From: Warburgia ugandensis
Taxonomy: Eukaryota > Streptophyta > Magnoliopsida > Canellales > Canellaceae
Assembly (NCBI GenBank): GCA_035236585.1
Contig: CP141127.1
Coordinates: forward strand, 45,522,001 to 45,586,000
DNA length: 64,000 nt
Reading direction: 5' to 3'
Part shown: in pieces, positions 1-11,508 of the stretch
Layout: each line of letters opens with the position of its first letter
Position numbering within the stretch: position 1 is the stretch's first letter
Notes under the pieces: generated by a model
What the model was told of the DNA's origin: nothing
The model's database searches: none
Seen by the model: the letters and a program-made list of their open reading frames with translations, nothing else
Program-made: the position numbers and the translations under genes

Positions 1-1700
1 CTTTTTAGCCATGTTTACTAACGAGGGAAAGGGGATTTAGGCGCATAGAATGCCTCCAATATAAGTTCTATAGGGGTTCTTTGTCTTTTCTTTTCCTCAT
101 GTGTTTTAGTTGCCTCTTTCTCCTCTATAGTTTCCTTAGCCTGTTGTATATTGTTATTGATTTGACGATCACTCCTAAGGGTGGTTATAGACTTGGCATG
201 CTCATGAGGATTCTGATTTTGAGAACATAACCCTATCTCAAATTTAACCTTAGGGCTAGGGAGGGGTTGACTATGGAACTGATCCCTTCCTCTATTTCGT
301 AGGTTAGTTTATAATTGGCTAACCTGCATCTCTAGCTTCGTTAGAGCTTGAGAATTGATATTTTGAATTTGATTCAGAGAACTTTTTTGTTTCTTCATTT
401 TGTTTTTCAAACATGCTCTAAATCATATTCTCTACAGATGGTTTCTTTGGTCACTAAGGTTGTTAGAAGCTAGGTGGCTATTGAGGAATGATAGCTATAG
501 GAGGAAATTTTTGGTTAGGTGGTTCATAGATAGTCACCGTTGGAAGTTATTCTTTGACTAGGAAAAGTTGTGATGCCTAACCCATCTAGGGTTGTAGGTC
601 TCTGAATATGGGTTGGGGCTAGGCTGGAGATATGCATTCAATGCATTTGCTTCGTTAAAATGTTAGTCATTTAGTACTCTATTTGATGGGCAGGCCGTGG
701 TGATGTGGGATGGACTAGAGCAGAGAGCACAAAACTCTTGTGGAGGTTTAAGAGATGTGGCAACCATAAAGTATCAAAACATAGTTTCAAGCTTGTCCAA
801 TCTACCTTTGTACTTGTCCATTGTAGCTAGTAAAGACTTAAGTTTATGGGATGTATCAATATGCACTCCTATCTCATAGAGATCCCCTATTTTGGTAGGC
901 TTGTTATTCCTCTCTCTTCTATTTGAATAATCCCATTGTTGGGAATTATTTGCTAGTGTTTGAAAGCACTCCCAAGCCTCACTATCATCTTTTAACATGA
1001 GGGCTCCACTCGCTTTGTCTACCATTTGCCTATTATGAGGCATCGATGCCTCATAGAAGTATTGAAACTACTACCATTTCTAAAATCCATGATGAGGGCA
1101 TTTCTATAGCATTTCATTATACCATTCCCAACACTCATAATATTGTTCATTATCCCTTTGTTGAAAATTGATAATTTCATGATGAAGGGCATTTGTTTTG
1201 TCAACAAGGAAGAATTTGTTCAAAACTTTCTAGATAGTTCATCCCATTTGTTTTTGGAACCTACTCCAAGGAATTAAGCCATGATTTGGATTTATCCTTC
1301 ATGAGAATGGGAATAGCCTAAGCCTAATGGTATCATCTGAAAAATTTTAGAACCAAAACATAGTGCAAATATCAAGGAACTGCTTGATATGTAAGTGGGG
1401 GTCTTCTTGATGTTGACCATAAAAAGTGGGAAGTTGCTAGATGACTCCTAGATTTAACTTGAAGTGGGTTCCTTTCATAGGACGTAAAGTTATGAAGGAT
1501 GGGGTGTTACGTTGTAATGGTGCATAGAAATCTCTAATAGCTTTGTGCTCGACTTTTTCTGGAGGTTCACCATTGGGATAGGAACTGGGTTTCTTTACCC
1601 TTGTCCAAGGTTGCATTGATTCTCTAGGTTGAAAGATGCTAAATCTAAGTTCTAAGATTGATGTCTTTGCATAAAATATCATAAAATGTGCTCATCTAAA
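1..1700 (-). pseudogene. Decayed Athila/Tat-like Ty3 gag (element A)
   Basis: Broken remains of a Ty3 retrotransposon Gag, read right to left. Around 1,437-1,682 the frame carries the usual Gag start of this clade (IRDFYAPLQRNTPSF, then an LNLGVIQL-like stretch, family form LKPxVIQLLPTFHG). 1,019-1,207 holds the middle of the capsid region. 774-1,043 carries VDKASGALMLKDDSEAWECF, the family's (D)AAxGGALMxKxxxEAxxLxE segment. Near 130-220 the minus strand reads AKSITTLRSDRQINNN, matching the ITLRSGRQI segment before the protease. At 1-90 a PFPSLVNMAKK stretch resembles the family PFPQRLAKSK. Several frameshifts and stops separate these blocks, so no full Gag can be made. The pol part, if present, lies before the window. 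Confidence 0.82.
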
Positions 1701-2882
1701 TTTTGAGTCTAACTCTATGTGATGTGCAATCAAATCCTAGTATCCACTAATTGATCGATGTCTTGATTATCTTTGCTTAGTGTGTAGGTGGTAGTTTCTT
1801 AGATCTAAATCTTGGTAGCTCCTCCTCTTATCCAAATTTGACTAATGCTTACTAGTTAAGTTCTTCTCGAAAGTGGTTAATGCAATCCTCATGTTATGAG
1901 GTGTTTAGACCTCGACTAATGTCAATGGAAGGCATGGGAAAATCACTTGGATTCTATGACACCCACTTTAACCATAGTTCTTAGAAGCCACTAGAGTAAC
2001 AATAGATCGTGTCCTTCAAAAAGAGTCATATGAGCTCGATACCCTAAGTCTCTTTCTCTTCATTTTAAATAATGTTCAAGGGCTAGGATCACAACTTATA
2101 AGGATGTTGATTGATTCCTAGGTGGGCCAAGTATTTGGTGAAGAAATCTAGGCCTTACCTTATAAGTGTTCCCATGGGGCCCTTACTAGCATTAATTTCA
2201 TTTCGATAAAGCTATAAACATGTAGTGCAAAACAAAAGCAAACTAATGCCTACCTATATGCTATTTAACAAAGGCTCAAGCACCTTAATAGATGAGACAC
2301 TATAACCATGCTGCCTATACTTTGGTTCTAGTCAAGCTTACGCTAACCTTTGTTAAATAGGTGCACAATTAATGTAACAATCCCAAGTATTATGCAACAA
2401 TTATCAATGTATGACCTTAATCCATATGAATTATACAACTATCAAAATGCAAAATTATACTTAATGCAATTTTTCTTAGGAAATTAAAATTTTGATGAGG
2501 ATTGCTCATAGTGAGGGTTCAGATGATGGTCAAATGTGGGCCACCATATCCCACACATGCCTTGCATTATTACAACCCATTTAAAAATTGCATAATAAAT
2601 AATTTAAAATTACAAATGGGCCTCACTACAATTTCATTAAATCCTAATCAAGAAGAGCAATAAAAACCCTAATCTAGGATGATGAAGCCATGGCCTAGAG
2701 GATTGTTGTTGCTCCTTTGTCAATTTTTCTCACACAAAAGTCAAAGAAATATAGTCAATATGAGAAAAATATCAAGAAATGCAAAAAATATGCAAAAGCT
2801 ATGCAAAATACTAATCTAATGCACCCTAAACCTAAACTAGAGGAAAATAATCTAAAGTATGGAACACTATACAAAATGTTGT
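1701..2882 (-). other. Untranslated leader of element A
   Basis: About 1.2 kb between the primer binding site and the gag start of element A, without coding potential. Its part at about 1,840-2,190 is recognisably related to the leader of element B (54,400-54,790) and to a block inside the LTRs of family D. Shared landmarks on the plus strand are CTTACTAGTTAAG, AAAGTGGTTA, AATCCTCATGT, TTTAGACCTC and TCAATGGAAGG. The remainder is AT-rich and I see nothing else in it. Confidence 0.6.
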
Positions 2883-2903
2883 GACTCCCCAAAAATGATG
2901 CCA
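2883..2903 (-). other. Primer binding site of element A (tRNA-Asp type, decayed)
   Basis: The minus strand reads TGGCATCATTTTTGGGGAGTC directly after the 5' LTR end. The Athila/Tat consensus is TGGCGCCGTTGCCGGGGA, complementary to the 3' end of tRNA-Asp. The 5' TGGC and the GGGGA block are kept and the middle has drifted to T-rich. It orients the element: LTR at higher coordinates, gag at lower. Confidence 0.6.
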
Positions 2904-4869
2904 AAAATTTGTTGTGTATTTTAAGTTAACGCTCAAGCACAAAAATCATTTGTAATATAGCATGCTAGGGAGGTGGATCCTGCTAGGACCTAAATAAATG
3001 GGATGCTTATGGTCCCTACATTAAACTGTCTAACGTAGCCAAAATTCAACAGATATTGAACCTAATTTAAAATTGGAAATTAACACAAGGAATGGAAAAT
3101 TATGTTAAAATTAGAAAAATACTAAAATTGAAAACTTTCCTAAGACATGAACTTTTTAAAATTAATAATTTTCTAATTGAAAACATTCTAATATTATGAA
3201 TTTCCTAAACTAAAAAGTGAAACTTTCTAAAATCATGATTTTCTAACCTAAAATTAGAAACAACTAAAGTATTGTAATATGAAAATAATTGCCACACATG
3301 GAGAACTAAACTTAACATGAATTGAACAAACTAATTGAAACATGCAAAACATGGACAGCATGTTGTGTATGGAACTTGATCTTTATGCATGAATACAACT
3401 ATGAAAATTGCACGTATGAAGCACGGACAAGGATCATAAACTCATGAATGAACTAAACTATCATGTACTATATGAAGTTACAGCAATGCAACCTTAATCA
3501 AACAAGTTGTTTCCTAAGGAAATCACCATCAAAATCATGTGTGTAATCCAATGAATTGTGCTCATGAATTTCAAAGATGTTTCTTTGATGTAAGTCAATA
3601 GATAAATGCTGGAATTGAACATGAAAGATCTATATCAAGTGGCAATGAACATAAGATTTAATTCAAACATAATGGAAACTTTTTGCCATGAACATAGAAG
3701 TAAGAATTGCATTGATTAAATATTTCTAAATACAATTTGGGTGAGCATCCTCCAAGGAGTTGTATGCACCATACAAGATCAGAAACACTCACTAATCCTC
3801 CTCTTACAATCTTAATATTCAAGGAGAAAACTAATGGCATATGAGCAATAACTAGTGGAAACTAAAGAAGACACAGCTGGAGATGCAGGCTAAAAAAGAA
3901 CTAAAAGACAATGAAATGTAAAGGAAAAAACTAGACTCAAGATGACTTCCCATGGTTGTCACTTCAAGGGAAAAATATCCATGAATCTATGTCTTTAAGG
4001 CAAGGAAAGAACAAAGCAAATCAAGTAAAAGTTAGCATGAAAGTCTAAGATCAAACAAGAGAGAATAAGTGAAGAGAACCAACCTTGAACTGGGATCAAA
4101 CAACCTAAAACCAGATGCGGAATTTCTTTTAGAGATGCCTCACACCTTAGGAAGATAGTAGCAGAAACCAAAGAGTTGAAATCTAAAGCAAAAGAGTAGA
4201 ATAGTATAACTTAGGGAGGGGGTTTTTATGTTTGTTCTCCCTTTTTTTCTAGGGTACCCTAATACTAAGGTGTTATGGTGATGAAAATACCTTAATTTAG
4301 ATGGCTAGGATAGTGGGAAGACTAGGGTTTTGAAATAGGAAACAAAGGTAAAGGACTGGCTGCCTTTAGGAAGAGGAGTAGGTGGGAGACGCCACCATTT
4401 TAGGAAGGGGCATCTCCCCCTTCAAAAATCATTGAAGGTCCTACTAATTAGGAAGGTGGGTGAGGTGATAGGGTAGAAAAGAAGGTGGCAGGAAAGTGGG
4501 ATGTAGGACGGATAGAAAAGTGAGGTGAGATGGAGGTTTTTGATTGGCTAATGGATTTCCTAAGGACTTGGGATTGGTTGGGTGATTAGGATGGGAGTTT
4601 AGGAAGGTGGTGGAGTTATAGAATGGTATTACTCTTGAGTGGAATGTCAAATTCGTGGTGATACTTTGTGGTGAGGTGGATAGTGATAAAAAAATAAGAA
4701 AATCATGGAAGGCTCTCATCCTATTGGTCCATATCCTATTAAGATTTTCCTTAAATATTTTCAAAATATCCCTTAATTTGTCATGAATAATCATCTTGAA
4801 TTTCATACAATCCTAGCTTTGCATGGCTAACTTTCAAGGCTCCATTGGCTAGGCTTCATGGATGGCTTT

Positions 4870-4874
4870 GGAAG
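4870..4874. repeat. Target-site duplication GGAAG, left copy
   Basis: GGAAG lies immediately before TGTGACGACCC, the terminus of the nested family-E LTR. The same five bases follow the other LTR end at 7,531-7,535. Five base pairs is the normal duplication length for Ty3 integrases. Confidence 0.75.
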
Positions 4875-7530
4875 TGTGACGACCCGGGTTTTCTCATTCA
4901 TTTTTAAATGCAATATCTAATTTCCTAAGGCGGGATGCATCCCTATTTGAAAACCATTTGATAAAAACCATGCAATACAGCGCAAAATCTTTTGTTTTAA
5001 ACTCATTTTGAAAACCCCAAGTGTTATTTGCTTTCACAACCACCAAAGTAGTTTTTTGGAAAACTTCAGAAATCATAAATATTTTTCCCCAAGTCTATCC
5101 AGTCACAGCACACAGTCTAGTTGTAAATAAATACATGTCCAAAGGGTAGAGAGTTTACTTACATATATAATTGTCTCCTATTTGATTCACTTGCTCGTAG
5201 CACTAATATCTCCTGAGACGTCTTCTATTTGTGAGTGGAGCTATCCTTAAAAATGTTAAGGATAAGGTGAGCATATACTATACTTAGTAGGAGTCTATCA
5301 CTACTAGTTTTATAATGCATGAGATGTTTTAAAATCATATGCTCTTTCAAAACATGTGCATGTCTAAATACTCAAGTTCAATATCGATATTAAAATCCAT
5401 TGTCAAACTGAAATACTAACGACTTAAAGGATCACATAATCCAAAATCGAAAGTATGATATACATATAAATTATGATATGCATAAGATGCTTCATTGAAT
5501 CCAACTCATGGATATCTAGTATGGTATGGTCGACCAACCTCATATCATGCCATATGCAATGCAAATAAGTCCACAAAACCATAGGGTCCAACTATGCCCA
5601 CGACCTCCTCGCCGTGTGGTCCCCGAGTACTTGAGGACACTCGGTCATAGCCTCCACGGGGCCTATGACACGTCGACCCAGTGCCGTGAGACCAGTGGTA
5701 GCCCCGTGTACCACATGTAGTCGATGTAGGGACATTGCCTCTTTTTGGGCGTGGTACCCATCCACCTAATAGTGGTAGAGGCTGGAGGCCAACCCAAACC
5801 TCTCGGCATAGCACCCACGAGCTTATCAGCCCAAATCATAATTAGATCAAACAAGCTAAAAATCTCTTTTCCAAAACATGTCCTCTTTGGGTCCCTCACA
5901 ACTGCCTGGCCCTCGGCACTCCAGCGTCTTTTGGCAACCCTCAAGGACATGTAATTTTTCAAGAACTTAATGCTTACAAATCATGCAATGTATACAATAG
6001 TTTGCAAAACATATCTATGCATAATGCATATGCAATTATTTACAAAACATGTCTATGCATAAAGCATTTATCACATGCATGCTGAATTAAGTCATGCTAA
6101 ACAAGTATTATACTTAAAACATGTGTTCTCAAAACAATAACAGCTCTTTTACAAGAATCTAGTAGTGATAGAGCACCTACCTGACTAGGTCGCGCTAACC
6201 CCTTTGTCCTCGTACGCTCCTGAACATGGTTTGGGGAATCAAGGTTAGTTTGGCCCATCTCTTATGGGTTTTAGAGTAGTTGGTCTTATAACTTAGGCAT
6301 TAAGGGTCCATCCCTATGCCTATGGGTGTCCTAAGATCCTAATTGGGCCTTGGTATTATCAGTTTTCCTAAGGCCTAGTGGCCATGCGCCACTATCCTAT
6401 TCTAAGGGTCATGCCTACCTTTGATTGGGCCTTGATCATGGATTTTATAGTTTGGGTGTGTCCGCGTCGTCGACACAAACAGAACGCCTTTTGCGGCACC
6501 TCAGTTGGAGCTCTAGATCTCAAGTTATAAGCGTTTTAGTGTCACACGTACATAAGGGCTTTAAGAGTGAAAAGACAGAATGCTAGCGCGCTGGGCGTTA
6601 GTGTCATGCGCTCACTTTTTCTTAAGGAACAAAGAAATCCCATCTAGCTAGTGCGTCTGCAGAGTGCGCCTCAGCAGGCGCGTCCGCAGACGCACCGGGT
6701 TTTCCCTCCCATCTCTCTCTTTTGCTGGCGCGTCCATGGACGCGCCCGTTTGGTTTTTCTCAGATGCGGCCGATGCATCTCATCCCTGTGGGATGTTTCG
6801 TTCGTTTGGGGGACTGGGGAGTCCCCAGGACACCCTGGTTCGACCCTATCAAACTAGTGCAGCCCAGGGAACGTCCCTGGGTCCTTGGTGACTCTCCAGG
6901 GCTCCATTTTGCATGATTTTTCATGCAAAAACTTAGGGAAATTGACCTTAGAACTACTGTGAAGATGGGTTTTGAGGGATCTTGGGCATACTTGGCTCGT
7001 TGCTGGGTTTTTCTCCTTGTTTCCCCTCTAGGTTGCTCCTCCACAACATGTTTTCTTCCAGCTTTTGGGCTGCCATTAGAGGTGCCCAAGAGCTCTATTT
7101 ATAGAGCTATAAGAGGGTTCTGGAGGGGGCTCTCACCGCCCTTGAATGGCAGTGGAGAAACCTCCAGAATGGTGGTGATTTCTCCTCCAATCACCGCCAT
7201 TCTAGAACCCTCTAGAAGGTTGAAGATGAAGGGCACCCGTATCAAAATGGGCCCCTGTATTTTGTAGGCTAAATCCATTTTTTATAAAAATTACATTTTT
7301 GCCCCTGAACTTCAAAGGGCCATAACTTGCTCATTTTAACTCCGTTTTGGGTGATTTTGGTCTTGTTGGATTCATTTTTCTGAGACGCACCTAATGGTAC
7401 TAGTTTTAGGACCAAATTTCTGTGTTCAGTCAAGGTGACTAGTGAAATTACCAAAATACCCTTATTTCCAAAAAGTGAACTTTTCATTGCTATCTTGGGA
7501 TTTTAATGTTACAAAATTGGTGTCATTATA
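4875..7530 (-). mobile_element. Solo LTR of family E nested in the element A LTR
   Basis: A 2,656-bp LTR in minus orientation with no internal region attached. The low-coordinate end reads TGTGACGACCCGGG, the reverse complement of the family-E terminus CTGGGTCGTCACA at 34,034 and 40,225. The high-coordinate end on the minus strand reads TATAATGACACC, comparable with TCTAATGCCCAA at the start of the E 3' LTR (37,449). From 4,875 to about 5,560 it is nearly collinear with the reverse complement of 33,350-34,034. It lacks the GATGAGGGCGGGCT minisatellite of the E LTRs. Identical flanking GGAAG words indicate ordinary insertion followed by LTR-LTR recombination. Several open frames inside (5,526-5,962, 6,651-7,267) are only by-products of its GC-rich leader. 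Confidence 0.88.
7096..7103 (-). promoter_or_regulatory. TATA box of the family-E solo LTR
   Basis: Minus strand TATAAATA within CTCTATAAATAGAGCTC, placed where the E 3' LTR carries TATAAAAA (37,799). The CpG-rich leader follows it in the direction of LTR transcription, as expected for an LTR promoter. Activity is not shown. Confidence 0.55.
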
Positions 7531-7535
7531 GGAAG
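7531..7535. repeat. Target-site duplication GGAAG, right copy
   Basis: Matches 4,870-4,874 exactly and marks the right boundary of the nested solo LTR. The host LTR of element A resumes here. Confidence 0.75.
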
Positions 7536-8074
7536 CTTTCTTGGCTTGACTTTCTGGCTCAATCTATTGGCCCAAGTGGCTTAAATGGTTTGGCTTGAAC
7601 ACTTTAGCTTACCACCTTCTCCCATGGATTATATGTCTAAGGTTGCTTAAGTAGCATCCATGGGCCCGCTTTGATCATCTTTAGCTCTTTTAATCACATC
7701 CATTGCTGGTCCACAAGATGATCTTACCCTTTGGTTTCATGTTGGATTGACGATTCTTAGGTTTTGGCTCATCTTTTGATCTTGATCTTCATTGTTCATC
7801 TCGATCAATCTCAACCATCGGATCATTATCTTACTTCCTACAAAAAGTGAAAAACCCTAATTAAATCCTAGAAAAACATGCTGAATGACATATGTAGCTT
7901 GGATTAGCTTCTGGACCAACAAAATAGGAAACTTTCACTTCACTAAGTAAAAAAATGCATGTGCTATGAATTTTGGTCTAAAAACCTTAATTTAGCCTTA
8001 TAAGTTGTAACATGTGGGTAACTAATTGGTGGTTTTTATGCAAAATTAAACACTCATCAAACATCAGTGAAATC

Positions 8075-8245
8075 CATATCCACAAGGACTTATTGCTACT
8101 TCTATGCTAACTCCCAAAAGCATCGATGAACCCATAAACCTTCAAAGCTTACAACTGCTCATGGAATGCTTGTCTAAATATCAACAAATCCACATCCTTC
8201 AAGACTTACAGCTACTGTTTGAGTGCTCACCTGAATCATAAATCA
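8075..8245. repeat. Three imperfect tandem units of about 55-70 bp
   Basis: Three related stretches follow each other. Each starts with a form of AAATCCATATCC or AACCCATAAACC and then has a form of TTCAAGACTTACAGCTACT. They lie between the end of the element A LTR and the LINE. The rest of 8,246-8,440 is AT-rich without a recognisable feature. Confidence 0.45.
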
Positions 8246-8440
8246 TATATGTAAAAATATTTCACAAAAATGAAACCACTATTTTAATATTTCATGAGAA
8301 AACATTCAAATCTCTTCATTTTCAACCCATACTCTTACAAGCTATAAGAACATATCTTCATGAGCATTCAAAACATGCATTCTTTATTGATATATTAGAT
8401 AATGCCTTTTTAGTTCCCAAAAGTGTGCATCCAATGCAAT

Positions 8441-8462
8441 GACTCATCATCATCATCAAGAC
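8441..8462 (-). repeat. 3' tail of the RTE LINE, (ATG)n
   Basis: The minus strand ends in TTGATGATGATGATGAGTC. RTE-clade LINEs end in short tandem repeats of this kind rather than in poly(A). This sets the 3' end of the LINE. Confidence 0.6.
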
Positions 8463-8570
8463 CTTATCCCAATTAGGGTTTCGCCACATGAATCTTATTT
8501 CTCTATTCCTCTCTATTAAGTACCATGGCTTTATTTAGTTCCAAAGTTTTTAAATCTTTCCTCACCACTT

Positions 8571-11344
8571 CTATCCATGTTGGTTTGGTTTTTCCCTTGC
8601 CCTTTTAGAACCTTCTACTTGCATTGCCTTACTCCTTCTAACTGGTATCGTTCTCGGTCTCCTTTGGACATGTCTAAACCATCTAAGTCTAATCTCCCTC
8701 ATCTTATTACCTATTGGTGCTACCCCTAAATTTGCTCCAATATTTTCATTCCTAATTCTATCCTTTCTTGTCTTACCACTCATCCATTACTGCATCCTCA
8801 TTTATGCGACACTCATCCTATGAGCATGATGCTCTTTAACTATCCAACACTTGATCCATAGAGCAGGGCTGGCCATATGACCATTCTATAGAATTTTCCT
8901 TTTAGCTTAAGTGTCAACTGCCAATCACAGAAAATTCCAGATGCACATCTCCATTTGTTCCAACCTACTTAGATTCTCTGGGTAACCTCCATCTCAATCT
9001 CTCCACTCTCATGAATCATTGATCCTAAGAATCGAAAGTGGTCTTTTACAAGGACTTCTTGGTTCTCAATCTTGACTGGTGTTCCACTCCTACTCCTCCT
9101 ATTGCTAAAATTACATTCCATATATTCTATCTTAGTTGGCCTGATTTTAAATCCTCTAGATTCTAATGCTTCTCTCCATAACTCTAGCTTTTTGTTTATA
9201 CCCTCCATTGTCTCATCAAGTAAGATTATATCATTTGCAAATAGCATGCACTAGGAATGCAGATGCTTTGTTAATTCATCCATAACCAACATGAAAAGGT
9301 ATGGGCTCAATGCCGATCCGTGGTGCAATCCTACAGTGATAGAAAAATCACCAATCTTGTTGCTAGTGATCTTAACTTTTGTTTTCACTCCCTCATACAT
9401 ATCTTTAATTATGTCTATATACCCCTACGAAACCCCTTTCTCGGCAACACCCTCCATATTAACCCTCAGGTACCTTATCATAAGCTTGATCTACGTCGAT
9501 AAAGACCATGTGGAGGTCTTTCCTCCTCTCTCTCTTTATTTCTCTACCAATTGTCTTAGTAAGAAAATAGCTACCATGGTAGACTCTCAGGCACTAAACC
9601 AAACTTATTTTCTGATACACTTGTCTCATGTTATAGCCTCTTCTCAATCACTCATTCAAAAAGTTTCATGGTGTGACGCATATGTTTGATCCCTCGATAA
9701 TTAGTGCAGCTCTGTATGTCTCTTTTAGTCTTATAAATTGATATAGTAGAGCTTTTCCTCCACTCATTAAGAATTTTTTATTTTATTTTATAATCTAGTT
9801 AAACAACTTAGTCAACCAAACTACCTGAATATCTCCCATATGCTTATAAACCTCTATTGGTATACCATCAGGGCCCATGGCCTTTCCTGATTTCATCTTT
9901 TTCAAGACCTCTTTCACTTAAGCTATTCTAATCCTACGTTCATATCTATAGTATCCAATGTTATTTAGATTTATAGTTTTTTCAATCCCTATATTCTTAG
10001 AGCCATTGTCATTTAACATTTTTTGAAAGTATGTGTCACACCTTTGTTTGATCTCATTAATTTTTACTAATTGCTTTTGATCATCACTTCTAATGCACTT
10101 AACATGATCTAAGTCCTTACCCTTCTGTTCTCTTACTTTTGGAAGTTTAAAGACATCTTTGTCACCTTCTCTTATTCCTAGTCCATTATAGAGCTTATCA
10201 TATGCCTTAAGTTTAGCCTCACCTACTATTCTCTTCGCAACCTTTTTAGCATCGTTATATTGATTATAATTTTCATTATTTCTAGTCTTTTTCCATGCTT
10301 TAAAACACATCTATTTTTCTTTAATAACTTTTTACACTGTTTCACTTCACCACCATGTTTCCTTTACTAATTGCATTTTACCTTTAGATACTCCTAAAAC
10401 ATCTTTTGCCACTTTCTTAATGGACTCAACAATATTAATATGCATGGTGTTCACTTTTGTTTTATAGTTCCAATTTCCTTCTACCATGAACTTATTTGTG
10501 AATGAGGTTATTTTCTATTAAGTTCATATCCTTTCTTCGATTCTTTGATACAGATATCCATAACCATTAACCTATGCTGTGAGGTTAAACTCTCACTAGG
10601 TATCACCTTAGAATCCTTACACATTGATCGTTCAGTATTCTTAAGTAGAAAAAAAGTCTATTTGGCTTTTATGAAGTCCACTTTTAAGGTTATTGAGTGT
10701 TCATCCCGCTTTTTAAAGAGTGTATTTGCAATGGGTAGGTTATATGACAAAGCAAAATGGAGGATAGTTTCCCCCATTTGATTTTGTTCACTTATACCAT
10801 ACCCTCCATGTATTCTATAAAATCCTTCCTTTTCTTTTCCTACATGGGCATTTATGCCTGCTCCTATAAATATCCCCTTAGTGTTGGGAATTTCTTGAAT
10901 GACTCCCTCTATATCTTCCCAAAACTATCCCTAGATTATATCTTCTAACCCTACTTTGTGGTGTGTATGCACTTATAACATTTATGTTCTACTCTCTTAG
11001 AACAAGTTTTATTATTATAATTCTATCACTAATTCTTTTAACGTCCACAAATTTATCCTATAATTATTTGTCCACTATTATTTCTATGCCATTTCTGTTA
11101 TTATCCTTTCCTACATACCATAATTTATACCCATCGATTTCTCTAGCTTTAGCCCCTTTCAACTTGTTTCATGGATACAAGTGATGTTGACTCTCCTACA
11201 TTTCATTGTGCCTACTAACTTCAAACTCTTTCTTATTAATGTCCTTATATTTGATGCGGCAATATGAATCTGATGCTCTGGAGATAACCTATTTATCAAC
11301 ACCCTTTTTACTTTCCATGGCATGAATCCATGTTCACTTTTCAC
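8571..11344 (-). pseudogene. LINE ORF: endonuclease-reverse transcriptase, broken
   Basis: A single ORF split by many stops and frameshifts. The endonuclease start reads IAASNIRTLIRKSLKLVGTM and RRVNITCIHET (family: WNIGTLTGKSxELVDxL, RRVNIxCxQET), followed by GYKLWYVGKDNNRNGIEIIV. Further on, IANTLFKKRDEHSITLK matches the endonuclease C-terminal part. The linker at 9,918-10,310 keeps 130 codons open. RT blocks include GPDGIPIEVYK and, at 9,247, MLFANDIILLDET. The catalytic FADD motif is FAND here (codon at 9,233-9,235), so one metal-binding aspartate is replaced. The C-terminal block at 8,571-8,783 reads MREIRLRWFRHVQRRP, which is typical for these elements. It cannot encode an active protein. 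Confidence 0.87.
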
Positions 11345-11456
11345 TATACCATAGGATTTGATGCAGGATGTCGCTTTTGAGGGGATGCTCTAGTAGCCCT
11401 TGCCCATTTTTCACTACACCTAGGATCTAATGCTTCATGTCACTTATGAGGAATGC
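11340..11456 (-). repeat. Duplicated motif in the LINE 5' region
   Basis: CACTATACCATAGGATTTG followed by ATGCAGGATGTCGC (from 11,340) recurs as CACTACACCTAGGATCTAATG followed by TTCATGTCAC (from 11,411). The two units are about 45 bp each, 70 bp apart. The second unit ends near GAATGCCCAAGCTTGAGGG, the likely outer limit of the element. Confidence 0.5.
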
Positions 11457-11508
11457 CCAAGCTTGAGGGAAAGTCAATTTTTGATTCATGTCATGTTAGG
11501 GTTGCCAT

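Larger units (their letters stand above)
2910..8056 (-). mobile_element. 5' LTR of Athila-like element A, interrupted by a nested solo LTR
   Basis: The LTR lies upstream of the tRNA-Asp-type primer site and ends on the minus strand in TACACAACA at 2,910. It continues to 4,874, is broken by the family-E solo LTR at 4,875-7,530, and resumes at 7,531. Its start is uncertain, near 8,056, where the minus strand reads TGAGTGTTTAATTTTGCAT. The 7,780-8,050 part is clearly related to 52,980-53,400 beside element B, and 2,910-4,874 is related to 55,334-57,897. Without the insert it is about 2.5 kb. It is AT-rich, with many AAATTAGAAA-type words at 3,060-3,260. Confidence 0.62.
8441..11465 (-). mobile_element. 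Near full-length, decayed plant RTE-type LINE
   Basis: A non-LTR retrotransposon of about 3 kb in minus orientation. In element order, 5' to 3', it has a short 5' part with a duplicated motif (11,340-11,456), an apurinic-type endonuclease region (about 11,344-10,500), a linker (10,310-9,918), a reverse transcriptase (about 9,900-8,970), a conserved C-terminal region (8,783-8,571) and a (ATG)n tail. The order and the wording of the conserved blocks match plant elements often annotated as craniofacial development protein 2-like, the RTE/BovB endonuclease name. I could not find a target-site duplication. Confidence 0.85.

Noticed and set aside
4444..4806. 120-codon minus-strand open frame rich in Pro, Ser, Thr and His
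   Set aside because: Lies inside the element A LTR in a low-complexity stretch. No counterpart is open in the element B LTR.
5526..5962. Overlapping open frames on both strands (64-99 codons)
   Set aside because: They lie in the GC-rich part of the family-E solo LTR, where stops are rare by composition. There is no domain, and the frames are not kept in the matching part of the other E LTRs.
6651..7267. Several open frames up to 114 codons around the CpG-rich LTR leader
   Set aside because: Three frames and the opposite strand are open at once, the region is LTR leader, and no protein motif is present.
9291..9689. 132-codon plus-strand open frame
   Set aside because: It is antisense to the LINE reverse transcriptase. 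The minus strand carries the recognisable RT blocks, so this is a shadow frame.
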